Source of the DNA: Shewanella hanedai | Lineage (GTDB): Bacteria; Pseudomonadota; Gammaproteobacteria; Enterobacterales; Shewanellaceae | DNA: 64,000 nt | Assembly (NCBI RefSeq): GCF_007197645.1 | Contig: NZ_VKGK01000027.1 | Span: forward strand, 1 to 64,000 | Reading direction: 5' to 3' | Shown: positions 44,944 through 53,526 of the stretch, piece after piece | Numbering within the stretch: position 1 is the first letter of the stretch | How the letters are laid out: every line of letters begins with the position of its first letter | Program-made: the position numbers and the translations under genes | Notes under the pieces: generated by a model | The model's input: only the letters and a program-made list of their open reading frames with translations | Databases searched by the model: none | What the model was told of the DNA's origin: nothing

Positions 44944-47808
44944 ATGAGTAATAGCAATTTATTGGCCCAACTGGGCACAGAGAACGAGTTTATCGCGCGC
45001 CATAACGGGCCCGATGAAGCGGAAAAGCAACTGATGTTAGCAACGATAGGCTGTGACTCTGTTGCGGCGCTTATCGATCAAACGGTACCAAGTAATATCA
45101 GATTGCATCAAGGCTTAGCGCTCGAACCTGCCCAGAGCGAAGCGGGGATGTTAGCGACGCTTAAGGCCATCGCTGCTAAGAATGTGATCAATAAAAGTTA
45201 CATTGGCCAAGGCTATTACGATACCCATGTCCCTAAGGTTATTTTACGCAACGTGATGGAAAACCCAGGTTGGTACACGGCCTATACGCCTTACCAACCA
45301 GAGATAGCTCAAGGTCGACTCGAAGCGTTGCTGAACTATCAGCAGATGATCATTGATCTGACAGGCATGGAGCTAGCCAATGCTTCTATGTTGGATGAAG
45401 CGACAGCAGCTGCCGAAGCGATGGCACTGTGTAAACGCGCAGGAAAGAGTAAGAGTAACCTGTTTTTTGTGGCCAGTGATGTTCACCCTCAAACCTTAGA
45501 TGTGATGAAAACCCGAGCCCACTGTTTTGGTTTTGATATCGTGGTGGCGCCGGCCAGTGAGCTGCCTAAGATGGAAGTATTTGGTGCCTTGCTACAATAT
45601 CCAGGCACCACAGGGCAAGTGCAAAACCTTGAACAGTTGATTCAACAAGCTCAAGAAAAGAAAGCCTTAGTGGCTGTGGCGACAGATTTACTGGCGCTCA
45701 CCCTGCTCAAGGCACCGGGCGAGATGGGCGCAGATGTGGTTATTGGTAGCTCACAACGTTTCGGTGTTCCCATGGGATTCGGCGGCCCTCACGCGGCATT
45801 TATGTCCACCCGAGAAAAATACAAACGGACGATCCCAGGTCGAGTGATAGGTGTATCAATCGATAGCAAAGGCAAGCAAGCTTTACGCATGGCGATGCAG
45901 ACCCGTGAGCAACATATTCGCCGTGAAAAAGCGACCTCAAACATCTGTACTGCTCAGGCTTTACTGGCCAATATGGCGGCTTTCTATGCTGTTTATCATG
46001 GACCTGAAGGGTTGAAGAAGATTGGCCGACGAGTACACCATCTAACAGCCATCTTGGCTTTAGGTTTGAAAGAGACAGGTTTTAAATTAACTCATGAGGC
46101 CTTTTTCGACACGCTAACCATAGAAACCAATGAACAGACTCAAGCAATCTACCAGCGTGCTTTGGATGCTGGCCTTAACTTACGTCTACTGCCGAGCCGC
46201 TTAGGGATCAGTATTGATGAAACCACCAGCGCTGATGATATCGAAGCGCTTTGGTTGGCTATCACGGGTCAAGTCTTGCGGGTTAGCGACTTTGAAGCTC
46301 AGGCATCAAGTGATGAGTTTGCGGCGATTCCAGTGGATTGTCACCGCGAGTCACGCTACCTGACTCATAAGGTGTTTAATCAATATCACAGCGAAACATT
46401 AATGCTACGTTATTTGAAGTCACTAGAAAACAAAGATTTCTCACTCACGCATGGGATGATCCCACTTGGCTCCTGCACCATGAAGTTAAATGCAACGGCG
46501 CAGATGATCCCCGTGACCTGGCCTGAGTTGGGCCAGTTACACCCGTTTGCGCCAGCGCAGCAGACCGTGGGTTATCAAGAGATCAGCGATTCCTTGAGTG
46601 AGATGCTCAAGCGCATTACCGGTTACGATGCATTCTCCTTACAACCTAATTCAGGTGCGCAGGGGGAATATGCTGGTTTAATCGCTATTCAGAAATACCA
46701 TGCTAGCCGTGGGGATCTACACCGTAATGTTTGCTTGATCCCAAGTTCAGCCCACGGTACCAATCCTGCCAGTGCGTCTATGGTGTCGATGCGGGTGGTG
46801 ATTGTGGGTTGCGATGCTAAAGGCAATGTGGATATTGATGACTTGGCCGCCAAGATTGAGGAGCATGCAGAGCGTCTGTCTTGCATCATGATCACTTATC
46901 CATCGACACACGGTGTTTATGAAGGCGGTATTCGTGAGATATGTGAGCGGGTACATGCCGCTGGTGGCCAAGTGTATCTCGATGGCGCCAATATGAATGC
47001 TCAAGTGGGATTAACATCACCGGGTTTTATTGGCTCAGATGTTTCCCATCTTAATCTACACAAAACCTTCTGCATTCCACACGGTGGCGGCGGACCCGGT
47101 ATGGGGCCAATCGGTGTTAAATCTCACCTTGCGCCATTTTTGCCAGGACACAGTATTCATCAAACCCCCGGCGCCATTGCGGCGACGGCCTTAGGCAGTG
47201 CTTCTATTCTGCCTATCTCGTGGGCGTATATCGCGCTGATGGGAGCTGAAGGTCTGACTCAGGCGACTGAGCTTGCGATATTGAATGCCAACTACCTGAT
47301 GGAAAAGCTGCGCCCTCATTACCCTGTGCTTTATCTCGGTGAAGACGGCCGCGTTGCTCATGAGTGCATCATCGATCTGCGCCCCCTTAAAGAGAGCTCG
47401 GGGATCAGCGAAGAGGATGTGGCTAAACGCCTGATGGATTTTGGTTTCCACGCGCCGACCATGTCATTCCCTGTTGCAGGGACCTTGATGATAGAGCCGA
47501 CTGAGAGTGAATCACTGATTGAACTGGACAAATTTGTTCATGCCATGGTGACGATACGTGCCGAAATCGCCAAAGTGGAAAATGGAGAGTGGACGTTAAC
47601 AGATAATCCTTTGGTAAATGCTCCCCATACCATGAACGATCTGAGCCAAGATCAGTGGCATCATCCCTATTCACGCAAGGTCGCTTGTTTCCCTGGGCTT
47701 AACCAAACTCACGCCAAATTTTGGCCCAGCACCAATCGTATCGACAATGTGTATGGCGACAGAAATCTTATCTGCAGTTGCCCTGACATCGATAGCTACC
47801 GTGATTAA
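44944..47808 (+). CDS. gcvP: glycine dehydrogenase (decarboxylating), P protein
   Basis: This ~954-residue homodimeric-type P protein decarboxylates glycine and loads the aminomethyl group onto GcvH. The two fused halves are visible, with FIARHNGPDEAEKQLML and YIGQGYYDTHVP in the first. The PLP lysine is K707 in HLNLHKTFCIPHGGGGPGMG in the second. I selected the ATG at 44944, since GGGG lies just before it and the ten residues upstream are atypical. Length is close to E. coli GcvP (957). It is the third enzyme gene of the glyA-gcvH-gcvP set, followed by a porin. Confidence 0.95.
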   Translation: MSNSNLLAQLGTENEFIARHNGPDEAEKQLMLATIGCDSVAALIDQTVPSNIRLHQGLALEPAQSEAGMLATLKAIAAKNVINKSYIGQGYYDTHVPKVILRNVMENPGWYTAYTPYQPEIAQGRLEALLNYQQMIIDLTGMELANASMLDEATAAAEAMALCKRAGKSKSNLFFVASDVHPQTLDVMKTRAHCFGFDIVVAPASELPKMEVFGALLQYPGTTGQVQNLEQLIQQAQEKKALVAVATDLLALTLLKAPGEMGADVVIGSSQRFGVPMGFGGPHAAFMSTREKYKRTIPGRVIGVSIDSKGKQALRMAMQTREQHIRREKATSNICTAQALLANMAAFYAVYHGPEGLKKIGRRVHHLTAILALGLKETGFKLTHEAFFDTLTIETNEQTQAIYQRALDAGLNLRLLPSRLGISIDETTSADDIEALWLAITGQVLRVSDFEAQASSDEFAAIPVDCHRESRYLTHKVFNQYHSETLMLRYLKSLENKDFSLTHGMIPLGSCTMKLNATAQMIPVTWPELGQLHPFAPAQQTVGYQEISDSLSEMLKRITGYDAFSLQPNSGAQGEYAGLIAIQKYHASRGDLHRNVCLIPSSAHGTNPASASMVSMRVVIVGCDAKGNVDIDDLAAKIEEHAERLSCIMITYPSTHGVYEGGIREICERVHAAGGQVYLDGANMNAQVGLTSPGFIGSDVSHLNLHKTFCIPHGGGGPGMGPIGVKSHLAPFLPGHSIHQTPGAIAATALGSASILPISWAYIALMGAEGLTQATELAILNANYLMEKLRPHYPVLYLGEDGRVAHECIIDLRPLKESSGISEEDVAKRLMDFGFHAPTMSFPVAGTLMIEPTESESLIELDKFVHAMVTIRAEIAKVENGEWTLTDNPLVNAPHTMNDLSQDQWHHPYSRKVACFPGLNQTHAKFWPSTNRIDNVYGDRNLICSCPDIDSYRD

Positions 47809-47940
47809 TCACTAACCCCCAAGTTTACGTGTTTTTCCCTTTTTACGGGCTGCGTTTGCGCAGCTCTTAGGGAAGACTTACCCATTGCAATGTCAATTAT
47901 TGTTGTATGTCATTGTTTTATAATGTTCAAGGATGTAAAA

Positions 47941-48996
47941 ATGCAAAATAAAACAGTAAAACTATCACTGCTTACTTTGGCTTTAGCACTCCCAATGTCA
48001 GTGGCTCATGCTAATGATGATGGCGTGAGTAAAGAGGAGTTACAAAAAGAGCTGAATGCGATTCAGCAAAGATTGGCTGCATTGGAAGTCGATGAAAAAG
48101 TGAGTGGTGAAGCATCCAATACCAGTATTAATTTTTACGGTTCATTGCGCCCCACATTTGGCGTGACCCGTACAGACTCTGATGATGTGTGGGATGTCGG
48201 TGATGCGCTGTCTCGCTTGGGGCTTTACACAGAGCATAAAGTGAATGATTCATTGGTCGCATTTGCCCGTGGAGAGTTCAAAGTCAACATTCAAGCTAAT
48301 GGAGATTTCGGTGAAGCGCGTAAGGCTTATGTCGGTATCAAGGGAGATTTTGGACGTGTGGCTATTGGTAAACAGTCATCGACTCAATATCGCATCATTG
48401 GCGATCCGGTTGATATTTTTAACCGCGCAGCAACGCCATTGGCTTATGACAGCGTGAGCCCATTTCGTGTCAATAATTTAGTGACTTACCGTAAGAGTGT
48501 TGGCGATCTGAGCTTCTCGGTGGATTCTCAATTTGATGGCAGCAGACCCGATAACGCCAGCGACTTTTTCAACACGGGACTAGAGTACAACACAGATTTC
48601 ATCCGTGCAGCCTTTGCTTATTACAGCAAGGAGCTAAATGACGGCAAGGAGGAGCACACCTACGGTGCATCACTGGCGAAAAACTTCGGTCCGCTTTATG
48701 TCGCTGCTGCGTATCAGGATATAGAAGTGGATGACGTCAGCGGTTCAACTTTGGATGTTGTGGCTGCATATGCAATCACCGAGATCTATAAAGTAAAAGC
48801 TGGGATCTCGGCATTCGATGATGGTTTAAACGATCTTGTTTCTGGTGATTACACCGCCTATAACGCTACATTAGAGTGGCAAGGGACAGCTGATTTTCGT
48901 CTATTTGTTGAATACCAAAAAGTGGCATTTGATTACCGCGAAGATAACGACCAGTTGATGGTTGGCATGCGCTATGACTTTGATTACGGCTTTTAA
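47941..48996 (+). CDS. general outer-membrane porin
   Basis: This 351-residue porin has a signal peptide (MQNKTVKLSLLTLALALPMSVAHA), then a short predicted coiled coil (EELQKELNAIQQRLAALE) before the barrel. The barrel begins INFYGSLRPTFGV and ends YDFDYGF, with the terminal aromatic residue. The start is set by AAGGA eight bases before ATG 47941. The coiled-coil insert is typical of some Shewanella and Vibrio porins. It is on the same strand as gcvP with 132 bases between them and shares the terminator at 49077, so it might supply the pathway with small substrates. Confidence 0.85.
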   Translation: MQNKTVKLSLLTLALALPMSVAHANDDGVSKEELQKELNAIQQRLAALEVDEKVSGEASNTSINFYGSLRPTFGVTRTDSDDVWDVGDALSRLGLYTEHKVNDSLVAFARGEFKVNIQANGDFGEARKAYVGIKGDFGRVAIGKQSSTQYRIIGDPVDIFNRAATPLAYDSVSPFRVNNLVTYRKSVGDLSFSVDSQFDGSRPDNASDFFNTGLEYNTDFIRAAFAYYSKELNDGKEEHTYGASLAKNFGPLYVAAAYQDIEVDDVSGSTLDVVAAYAITEIYKVKAGISAFDDGLNDLVSGDYTAYNATLEWQGTADFRLFVEYQKVAFDYREDNDQLMVGMRYDFDYGF

Positions 48997-49076
48997 ACCC
49001 TGTATCGATTACAGGTAAAAGGGTAACCATTTACTATTCACCCCGTCTCCACCCCTTATCACTATTGCTTGTGAGT

Positions 49077-49109
49077 GGCTTACTCGTACCGTTCGAGTAA
49101 GCCCTTTTT
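49077..49109 (+). terminator. rho-independent terminator after the porin
   Basis: A perfect 10-bp stem GGCTTACTCG/CGAGTAAGCC with a 7-base loop is followed by CTTTTTATC. Confidence 0.85.
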
Positions 49110-49219
49110 ATCTTAAAATACAGTCTTATTCCCCATACTAAGATGACCTCTCATTTGGTTGTGCTTAGTAAACTTAAGGTTAATAACTCTTAAGCTTACA
49201 CAGAACGGATTATTTACTA

Positions 49220-49657
49220 TTAGGATTCTTGAGAACTGCCAAAGCGAGATGATAACGCTGCTAAGCTATTGCCAGCAATAAATACAGACGCGGCAAATAA
49301 GCCGATATCTTTTAGTAAAAACTCACCAACAAAACTCAGTGTTGGAAAGCTTGCTTCTGTTGTTATGCCCGGTAAAAATATCATCATGCCCAAAGTGACG
49401 GTAAATAGTGCGATTGAAAGTAAACCACCAATAGCCGATAAAATTGGGTGTATAAAGCGGCCTAAAATCAGTAATCCAATCATGATCTCTACGCTACCAA
49501 GAAAAATCACTAATCGAAACTTAACTGTGAGTGAATGTAAATTTAGGTAGTATACTATTGTCATATAATAATACATATGATACATAATAGTGTTGGTTTG
49601 TTGTGTGTTTTTTGATCGGTCAAACCGAGACACTCTGTTTCGATAGTCAGCAGTCAT
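49220..49657 (-). pseudogene. 5'-truncated DUF417 (YkgB/RclC-like) membrane protein
   Basis: From about 49510 leftward the frame encodes FLGSVEIMIGLLILGRFIHP...FPTLSFVGEFLLKDIGLFAAS, the C-terminal half of DUF417 membrane proteins (the E. coli RclC/YkgB group, ~190 residues). The usual first membrane helix and its surroundings are missing. In their place are ~49 unrelated residues (MTADYRNRVSRFDRSKN...). The break lies next to the sulfatase/glycosidase genes that follow, so the gene was probably cut when foreign DNA entered. It is unlikely to be functional. Confidence 0.7.
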
Positions 49658-49730
49658 TGAAACCTGTCAGTGCCAGAGGTACTAGATGTACTGCTGGTGG
49701 TTAATAACTATTATTATAAAAGGTAATATT

Positions 49731-50816
49731 ATGAAACATTTACTTGCAACTCTGTTAGTTTGCCTAACAGCTAGCAGTGCTCAGGTTAGTGCAAAAGATA
49801 GACTAGAAGGTTTTGTTCTACGTGGTGATCACAGTGGCACGCCCGGCCAACGTAATAATTTTGATAATCCTAATGGCTCAAGTTGGGCAAATCACGTCGA
49901 TGGTATAGTAGTTCAAGCCGAATGGGCACATTTACAACCTACAAAAAATGGCGCCATAAAATCAAACAACATTCTCGATCAAGCCATTTCTGCGGTAACA
50001 ACTTGGAACAATGCTCATCCATCCAACAAGCTTGGCATTAAGTTAAGAGTTTTTGCTGGTATTTATTCCCCAGCATGGGTGGGATCGGAGACGGGGCAAT
50101 TTTTTGCCCAATATAAAAACAGTAAGCAAGGCAATATGCCGTTTTACTGGAAAAACAAAAAGTTTCGTCCCTTGTGGAGCAATTTTCAGACTAAGTTAGG
50201 TGCAAAGTATGACAGCCACCCTCTGCTTAGAGAAGTCGCAGTTTCCGGTTGTATGACCCACAATGCCGAGACCATGTGGCGTAACCCAAGAGATAACAAC
50301 CGTGATGATGGCCGTAAGAATATCGATATCATGCGTGACAATGGTCTGACGCTGGCAAAAGATGAGAACTGCTTGAAATGGCAAATTCGAGTTGCCGCCA
50401 GTAAATGGCCAAGAACTCATATTGGTATGGCGTACAACATGTGGAAGGATTATGAAAATGGGTGGGCTAAAAAACCTGCTTTTGTAAATACGCTAATGGA
50501 CTACTGCCTACAACAGGCACCTGGCCGCTGTATATTAGGTAATAATTCTCTGGGTGTTACTGATATTGGTGATGAAAATAACAGTAGCGACGTTACTTAT
50601 TACTTGAGACGCAAAGGTAATGCTGGTAACCCGATCTATATCCAAACTGAAACTAAAGCTGACAATATTCACAGAGCTATTAACCATGGCGCAGATCGTC
50701 TTCACGGTGCAATGGCGGAGTTACCTAAGCTCAGTGCTATGGCCAAGGTCAGTTCTACGTATCTGCAAGATGACCCTATGCAGGACGCTAGGTTGAATCT
50801 TAAAACTAACAACTAA
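49731..50816 (+). CDS. secreted TIM-barrel protein, probable glycosidase
   Basis: This 361-residue protein has a signal peptide (MKHLLATLLVCLTASSAQVSA). The body suggests a clan GH-A-like barrel: VDGIVVQAEWAHLQP and IKLRVFAGIYSPAWV resemble strands two and three. LREVAVSGCMTHNAE could carry the acid/base Glu, and IYIQTETK the nucleophile Glu on strand seven. I cannot place it in a numbered family. AAAGG lies seven bases before the ATG at 49731. It is the first plus-strand gene after the suspected insertion border and ends in its own terminator. The sulfatases and GH110 nearby argue that it cuts a sulfated galactan or its fragments; the substrate is inferred. Confidence 0.55.
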   Translation: MKHLLATLLVCLTASSAQVSAKDRLEGFVLRGDHSGTPGQRNNFDNPNGSSWANHVDGIVVQAEWAHLQPTKNGAIKSNNILDQAISAVTTWNNAHPSNKLGIKLRVFAGIYSPAWVGSETGQFFAQYKNSKQGNMPFYWKNKKFRPLWSNFQTKLGAKYDSHPLLREVAVSGCMTHNAETMWRNPRDNNRDDGRKNIDIMRDNGLTLAKDENCLKWQIRVAASKWPRTHIGMAYNMWKDYENGWAKKPAFVNTLMDYCLQQAPGRCILGNNSLGVTDIGDENNSSDVTYYLRRKGNAGNPIYIQTETKADNIHRAINHGADRLHGAMAELPKLSAMAKVSSTYLQDDPMQDARLNLKTNN

Positions 50817-50844
50817 CAACTACTGTTAGGATAATAAATCTTCC

Positions 50845-50886
50845 AAAGGGCAGCGCCTACTAAAGTGTAGTGGGCTTGCCCTTTTT
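50845..50886 (+). terminator. rho-independent terminator
   Basis: Stem AAAGGGCA/TGCCCTTT is extended by CGCCTAC/GTAGTGGGC-type pairing. A TTTTT tract ends it, right after the TIM-barrel gene. Confidence 0.8.
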
Positions 50887-51032
50887 GAGTTTGTTTCATC
50901 ATTTTTGTCAAAAACTGATTTATTTATAGATAGATAGATAGTACTTGAGTGCTAAATTTTATATGATAATTAACAAAAAATAACATCTTCACTGCATTTG
51001 CCTGTCACGGCAAGGCATGTCGAAGGTTTGGA

Positions 51033-53228
51033 GTGTCTGTGCTGCGTCTGTGTATTTTGATGATTTTTTGGTTTTCCCCTACGCTATTGGCGATGGAAAA
51101 AGCTGAGCCGAAAAGCAATGCCAACTGCATTGCCTGTCACCAACAAGAGGCCAAACACTGGCAAACATCAGATCATGCCAAGGCGATGGCCGTTGCGACA
51201 CCAGAGACCGTACTCGGAGATTTTTCAGGAGCCGATGCCAGACACCACGGCCAAAAAGTTTACTTTTACCGTAAAGCAGACACCTTTTTTGCTGATGTTA
51301 GCTATGACAAAAATGATCAATACCCCGGTAACAAGAGTCAGACTTTTGAAGTGAAATACAGCTTCGGTCACTATCCACTGCAACAATATCTAGTGGATAC
51401 CGATAAAGGAAAACTGCAGGTGTTGCCCTTTGCTTGGGATAGTCGGAGCAAAGTGGAGGGCGGGCAGCGTTGGTATCATAACTACCAGAGCGAAGAGATC
51501 TCGCCTAATGATAGATTACATTGGCGCCAACCTTTACAGAATTGGAACGGCATGTGCGCCGATTGCCACTCCGATGGACTTGAGCGCAACTACTCCTTGA
51601 GCAAACAAAGTTTCAACAGTAAATGGGACAACATCAACGTCGGTTGTCTCTCCTGCCATGGCGACATGTCAGCCCATTCTAATGCTCAGTCTAATATTCA
51701 GCCTTCAGCTAACGAACAAACAGGCACAAGTACAAAACTGACCGATCCCATGAGTCGCAACGATAAAGGAATGTGGCAGCGACTTCCCGGAGCCAAGATA
51801 GCGTCCTGGCAGGGGCAGCCTAGAAATAACCAATTTATGGAAACGTGCTACGCCTGTCATTCACTTCGCAGCCCGCTAACTGACGGAATTAGCCCAAATG
51901 AAAAGTTTATGGATCAATTTTCACCGCAACTGATCAACGCCCCTATGTATCATGTTGATGGTCAGATCAAAGAGGAGGTGTATGTATATGGCTCCTTTAT
52001 GCAGAGTAAAATGCACAGCGCTGGCGTTAATTGCTTAGATTGTCATGATAGCCACACCATGAAGCTTAAAGCGGAGGGCAACGGCTTGTGTTTGCAATGT
52101 CACAGTCCAGAGCACTTCAATACATCGAGTCACTTAAATCATCAAGCCGGGACGCCGGGCAGTAAGTGTGTTGATTGCCACATGCCGCAAACCCGTTACA
52201 TGGGAGTGGATGACCGCAGAGATCATAGTTTTAGTATTCCCCGACCAGCACTTAGTCAAAATTTAGGCACACCGAATGCCTGTAACCGTTGCCACGAAGA
52301 TGAAACCGCCAGCTGGGCGAGTAGCAAGGTTAAGCAATGGTTTGGTGGTGATATGCAGCTTGAGCCGAACCGAAAAGCCTTGATGAACCTCAGAGCTGGA
52401 AAGCCTGTTACTGCTGCGCAGCACCGAAATATCATCGATGATGTCACGATCGAAGCCATTAGCCGTGCCAGTGCACTGCAGCTCTTACCCGTCACCCACA
52501 CACAAATTCCCCCCGATTGGTTTAGCACTCTGGCGGGATCGCCTGAGCCATTGATCCGTTTGGCTGCGGCGGAGCAGGGCTATCTATTGTCTCAAGACGA
52601 TAGAAAGAAGGGACTTACGCCCTTATTAAATGATCCGCTGCGATCGGTACGGGTTGCTGCAGCGAGAACCTTGAGAACCGATTCGAAGATAAAAGCGAAT
52701 CAAGAGCTGACACGGGCGAATGAAGTTAGTGCTTGGCGAGGTGAAGGGCGATTGAATCTAGGGTTACAGTTATTGGCCACGGGGCGCTGGCAGGAAGCTG
52801 AGCAGCAACTGAGTGCGAGTATCATGACCGATCCTTACTTTGAGCCCAGCTATGTGAATCTGGCCGATATCTATCGGGCAACAGGACAAACAGCTAAGGC
52901 CAAAGGTGTTTTCGAAAATGGGCTGCAACACAACCCACAATCAGCGGATCTGAACTATGGTTTTGGGCTACACCTTATTCGTGGCAAAGATTATCTATCT
53001 GCAGAGCGATACCTTGCTCAGGCAGCTCAACTGGCACCGCCTAATACCCAGTATCAATACGTTTACTTAGTGGCGCTTGATCACAACGGTAGAACCACGG
53101 ATGCGCTTAACTATCTTAAGCAGTACCTGACCATTTACCCAGCCTCTCCACAGTTAGTGGATATCGGAATTGGCTACTCTCGCAAGACCGGTAACCAGCT
53201 GATGCTGAATTACTTTCAATCATTGTAA
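51033..53228 (+). CDS. octaheme cytochrome c with HEAT-like and TPR repeats
   Basis: This 731-residue exported protein has a signal peptide (MSVLRLCILMIFWFSPTLLA). Eight CxxCH heme sites begin at residues 32, 175, 205, 272, 334, 353, 379 and 417. After ~430 there is a helical HEAT-like stretch (LAGSPEPLIRLAAAEQG, LLNDPLRSVRVAAARTL) and then TPR repeats (~570-725, for example EPSYVNLADIYRATGQTAKA). Start is GTG with AAGG upstream. Periplasmic electron transfer with protein-protein docking is expected; the reaction is unknown. Such proteins are frequent in Shewanella. Being inside the galactan cluster may be coincidental. Confidence 0.85.
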   Translation: MSVLRLCILMIFWFSPTLLAMEKAEPKSNANCIACHQQEAKHWQTSDHAKAMAVATPETVLGDFSGADARHHGQKVYFYRKADTFFADVSYDKNDQYPGNKSQTFEVKYSFGHYPLQQYLVDTDKGKLQVLPFAWDSRSKVEGGQRWYHNYQSEEISPNDRLHWRQPLQNWNGMCADCHSDGLERNYSLSKQSFNSKWDNINVGCLSCHGDMSAHSNAQSNIQPSANEQTGTSTKLTDPMSRNDKGMWQRLPGAKIASWQGQPRNNQFMETCYACHSLRSPLTDGISPNEKFMDQFSPQLINAPMYHVDGQIKEEVYVYGSFMQSKMHSAGVNCLDCHDSHTMKLKAEGNGLCLQCHSPEHFNTSSHLNHQAGTPGSKCVDCHMPQTRYMGVDDRRDHSFSIPRPALSQNLGTPNACNRCHEDETASWASSKVKQWFGGDMQLEPNRKALMNLRAGKPVTAAQHRNIIDDVTIEAISRASALQLLPVTHTQIPPDWFSTLAGSPEPLIRLAAAEQGYLLSQDDRKKGLTPLLNDPLRSVRVAAARTLRTDSKIKANQELTRANEVSAWRGEGRLNLGLQLLATGRWQEAEQQLSASIMTDPYFEPSYVNLADIYRATGQTAKAKGVFENGLQHNPQSADLNYGFGLHLIRGKDYLSAERYLAQAAQLAPPNTQYQYVYLVALDHNGRTTDALNYLKQYLTIYPASPQLVDIGIGYSRKTGNQLMLNYFQSL

Positions 53229-53347
53229 ATATAAAGAGTTGATGATTGACGTTGGGGATGAATCAAAAGAAAGCATCAGTGAGAGGAGAGATAAGGACGT
53301 TAGAAAGTAAGGTATAGATATGAGATGAAAGTGCGCATAAACGAAAG

Positions 53348-53392
53348 GAAAAAAGAAGCCTAAGTCACAACTGAGCAAGTCATGACTTAGGC
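53348..53392 (-). terminator. terminator of the sulfatase/GH110 operon
   Basis: Read leftward, a 10-bp stem GCCTAAGTCA/TGACTTAGGC is followed by TTCTTTTTTCC. It lies 135 bases past the last sulfatase gene. Confidence 0.7.
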
Positions 53393-53415
53393 AAAAGCAC
53401 TCAAATGCTAAACCT

Positions 53416-53427
53416 TTATACTGATTG
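53416..53427 (+). repeat. fragment of the MITE terminal repeat
   Basis: TTATACTGATTG matches 12 bases of the right terminal repeat of the element at 36002-36267, with no partner nearby. Confidence 0.4.
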
Positions 53428-53526
53428 ACATACACCGTACGTAAGATAAGCCTATTGCACCAAAAATTTACATGTCGGTTGCCTGTCCAGAAACGTTCTT
53501 CATGTAAATAAATACATCAAGTCTTG

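Larger units (their letters stand above)
53229..53526. other. spacer with terminator and a MITE-end fragment
   Basis: About 300 bases between convergent genes. It contains the leftward terminator (53348-53392) and TTATACTGATTG at 53416-53427, part of the MITE terminal repeat. A 71-codon minus-strand frame here overlaps both and looks spurious. Confidence 0.5.

Noticed and set aside
50930..50945. GATAGATAGATA microsatellite
   Set aside because: Only about four units and outside any gene or recognised promoter; no phase-variation role is apparent.
53220..53435. 71-codon minus-strand frame after the cytochrome gene
   Set aside because: Overlaps the cytochrome's last codons, a terminator hairpin and a MITE-end fragment; no domain.
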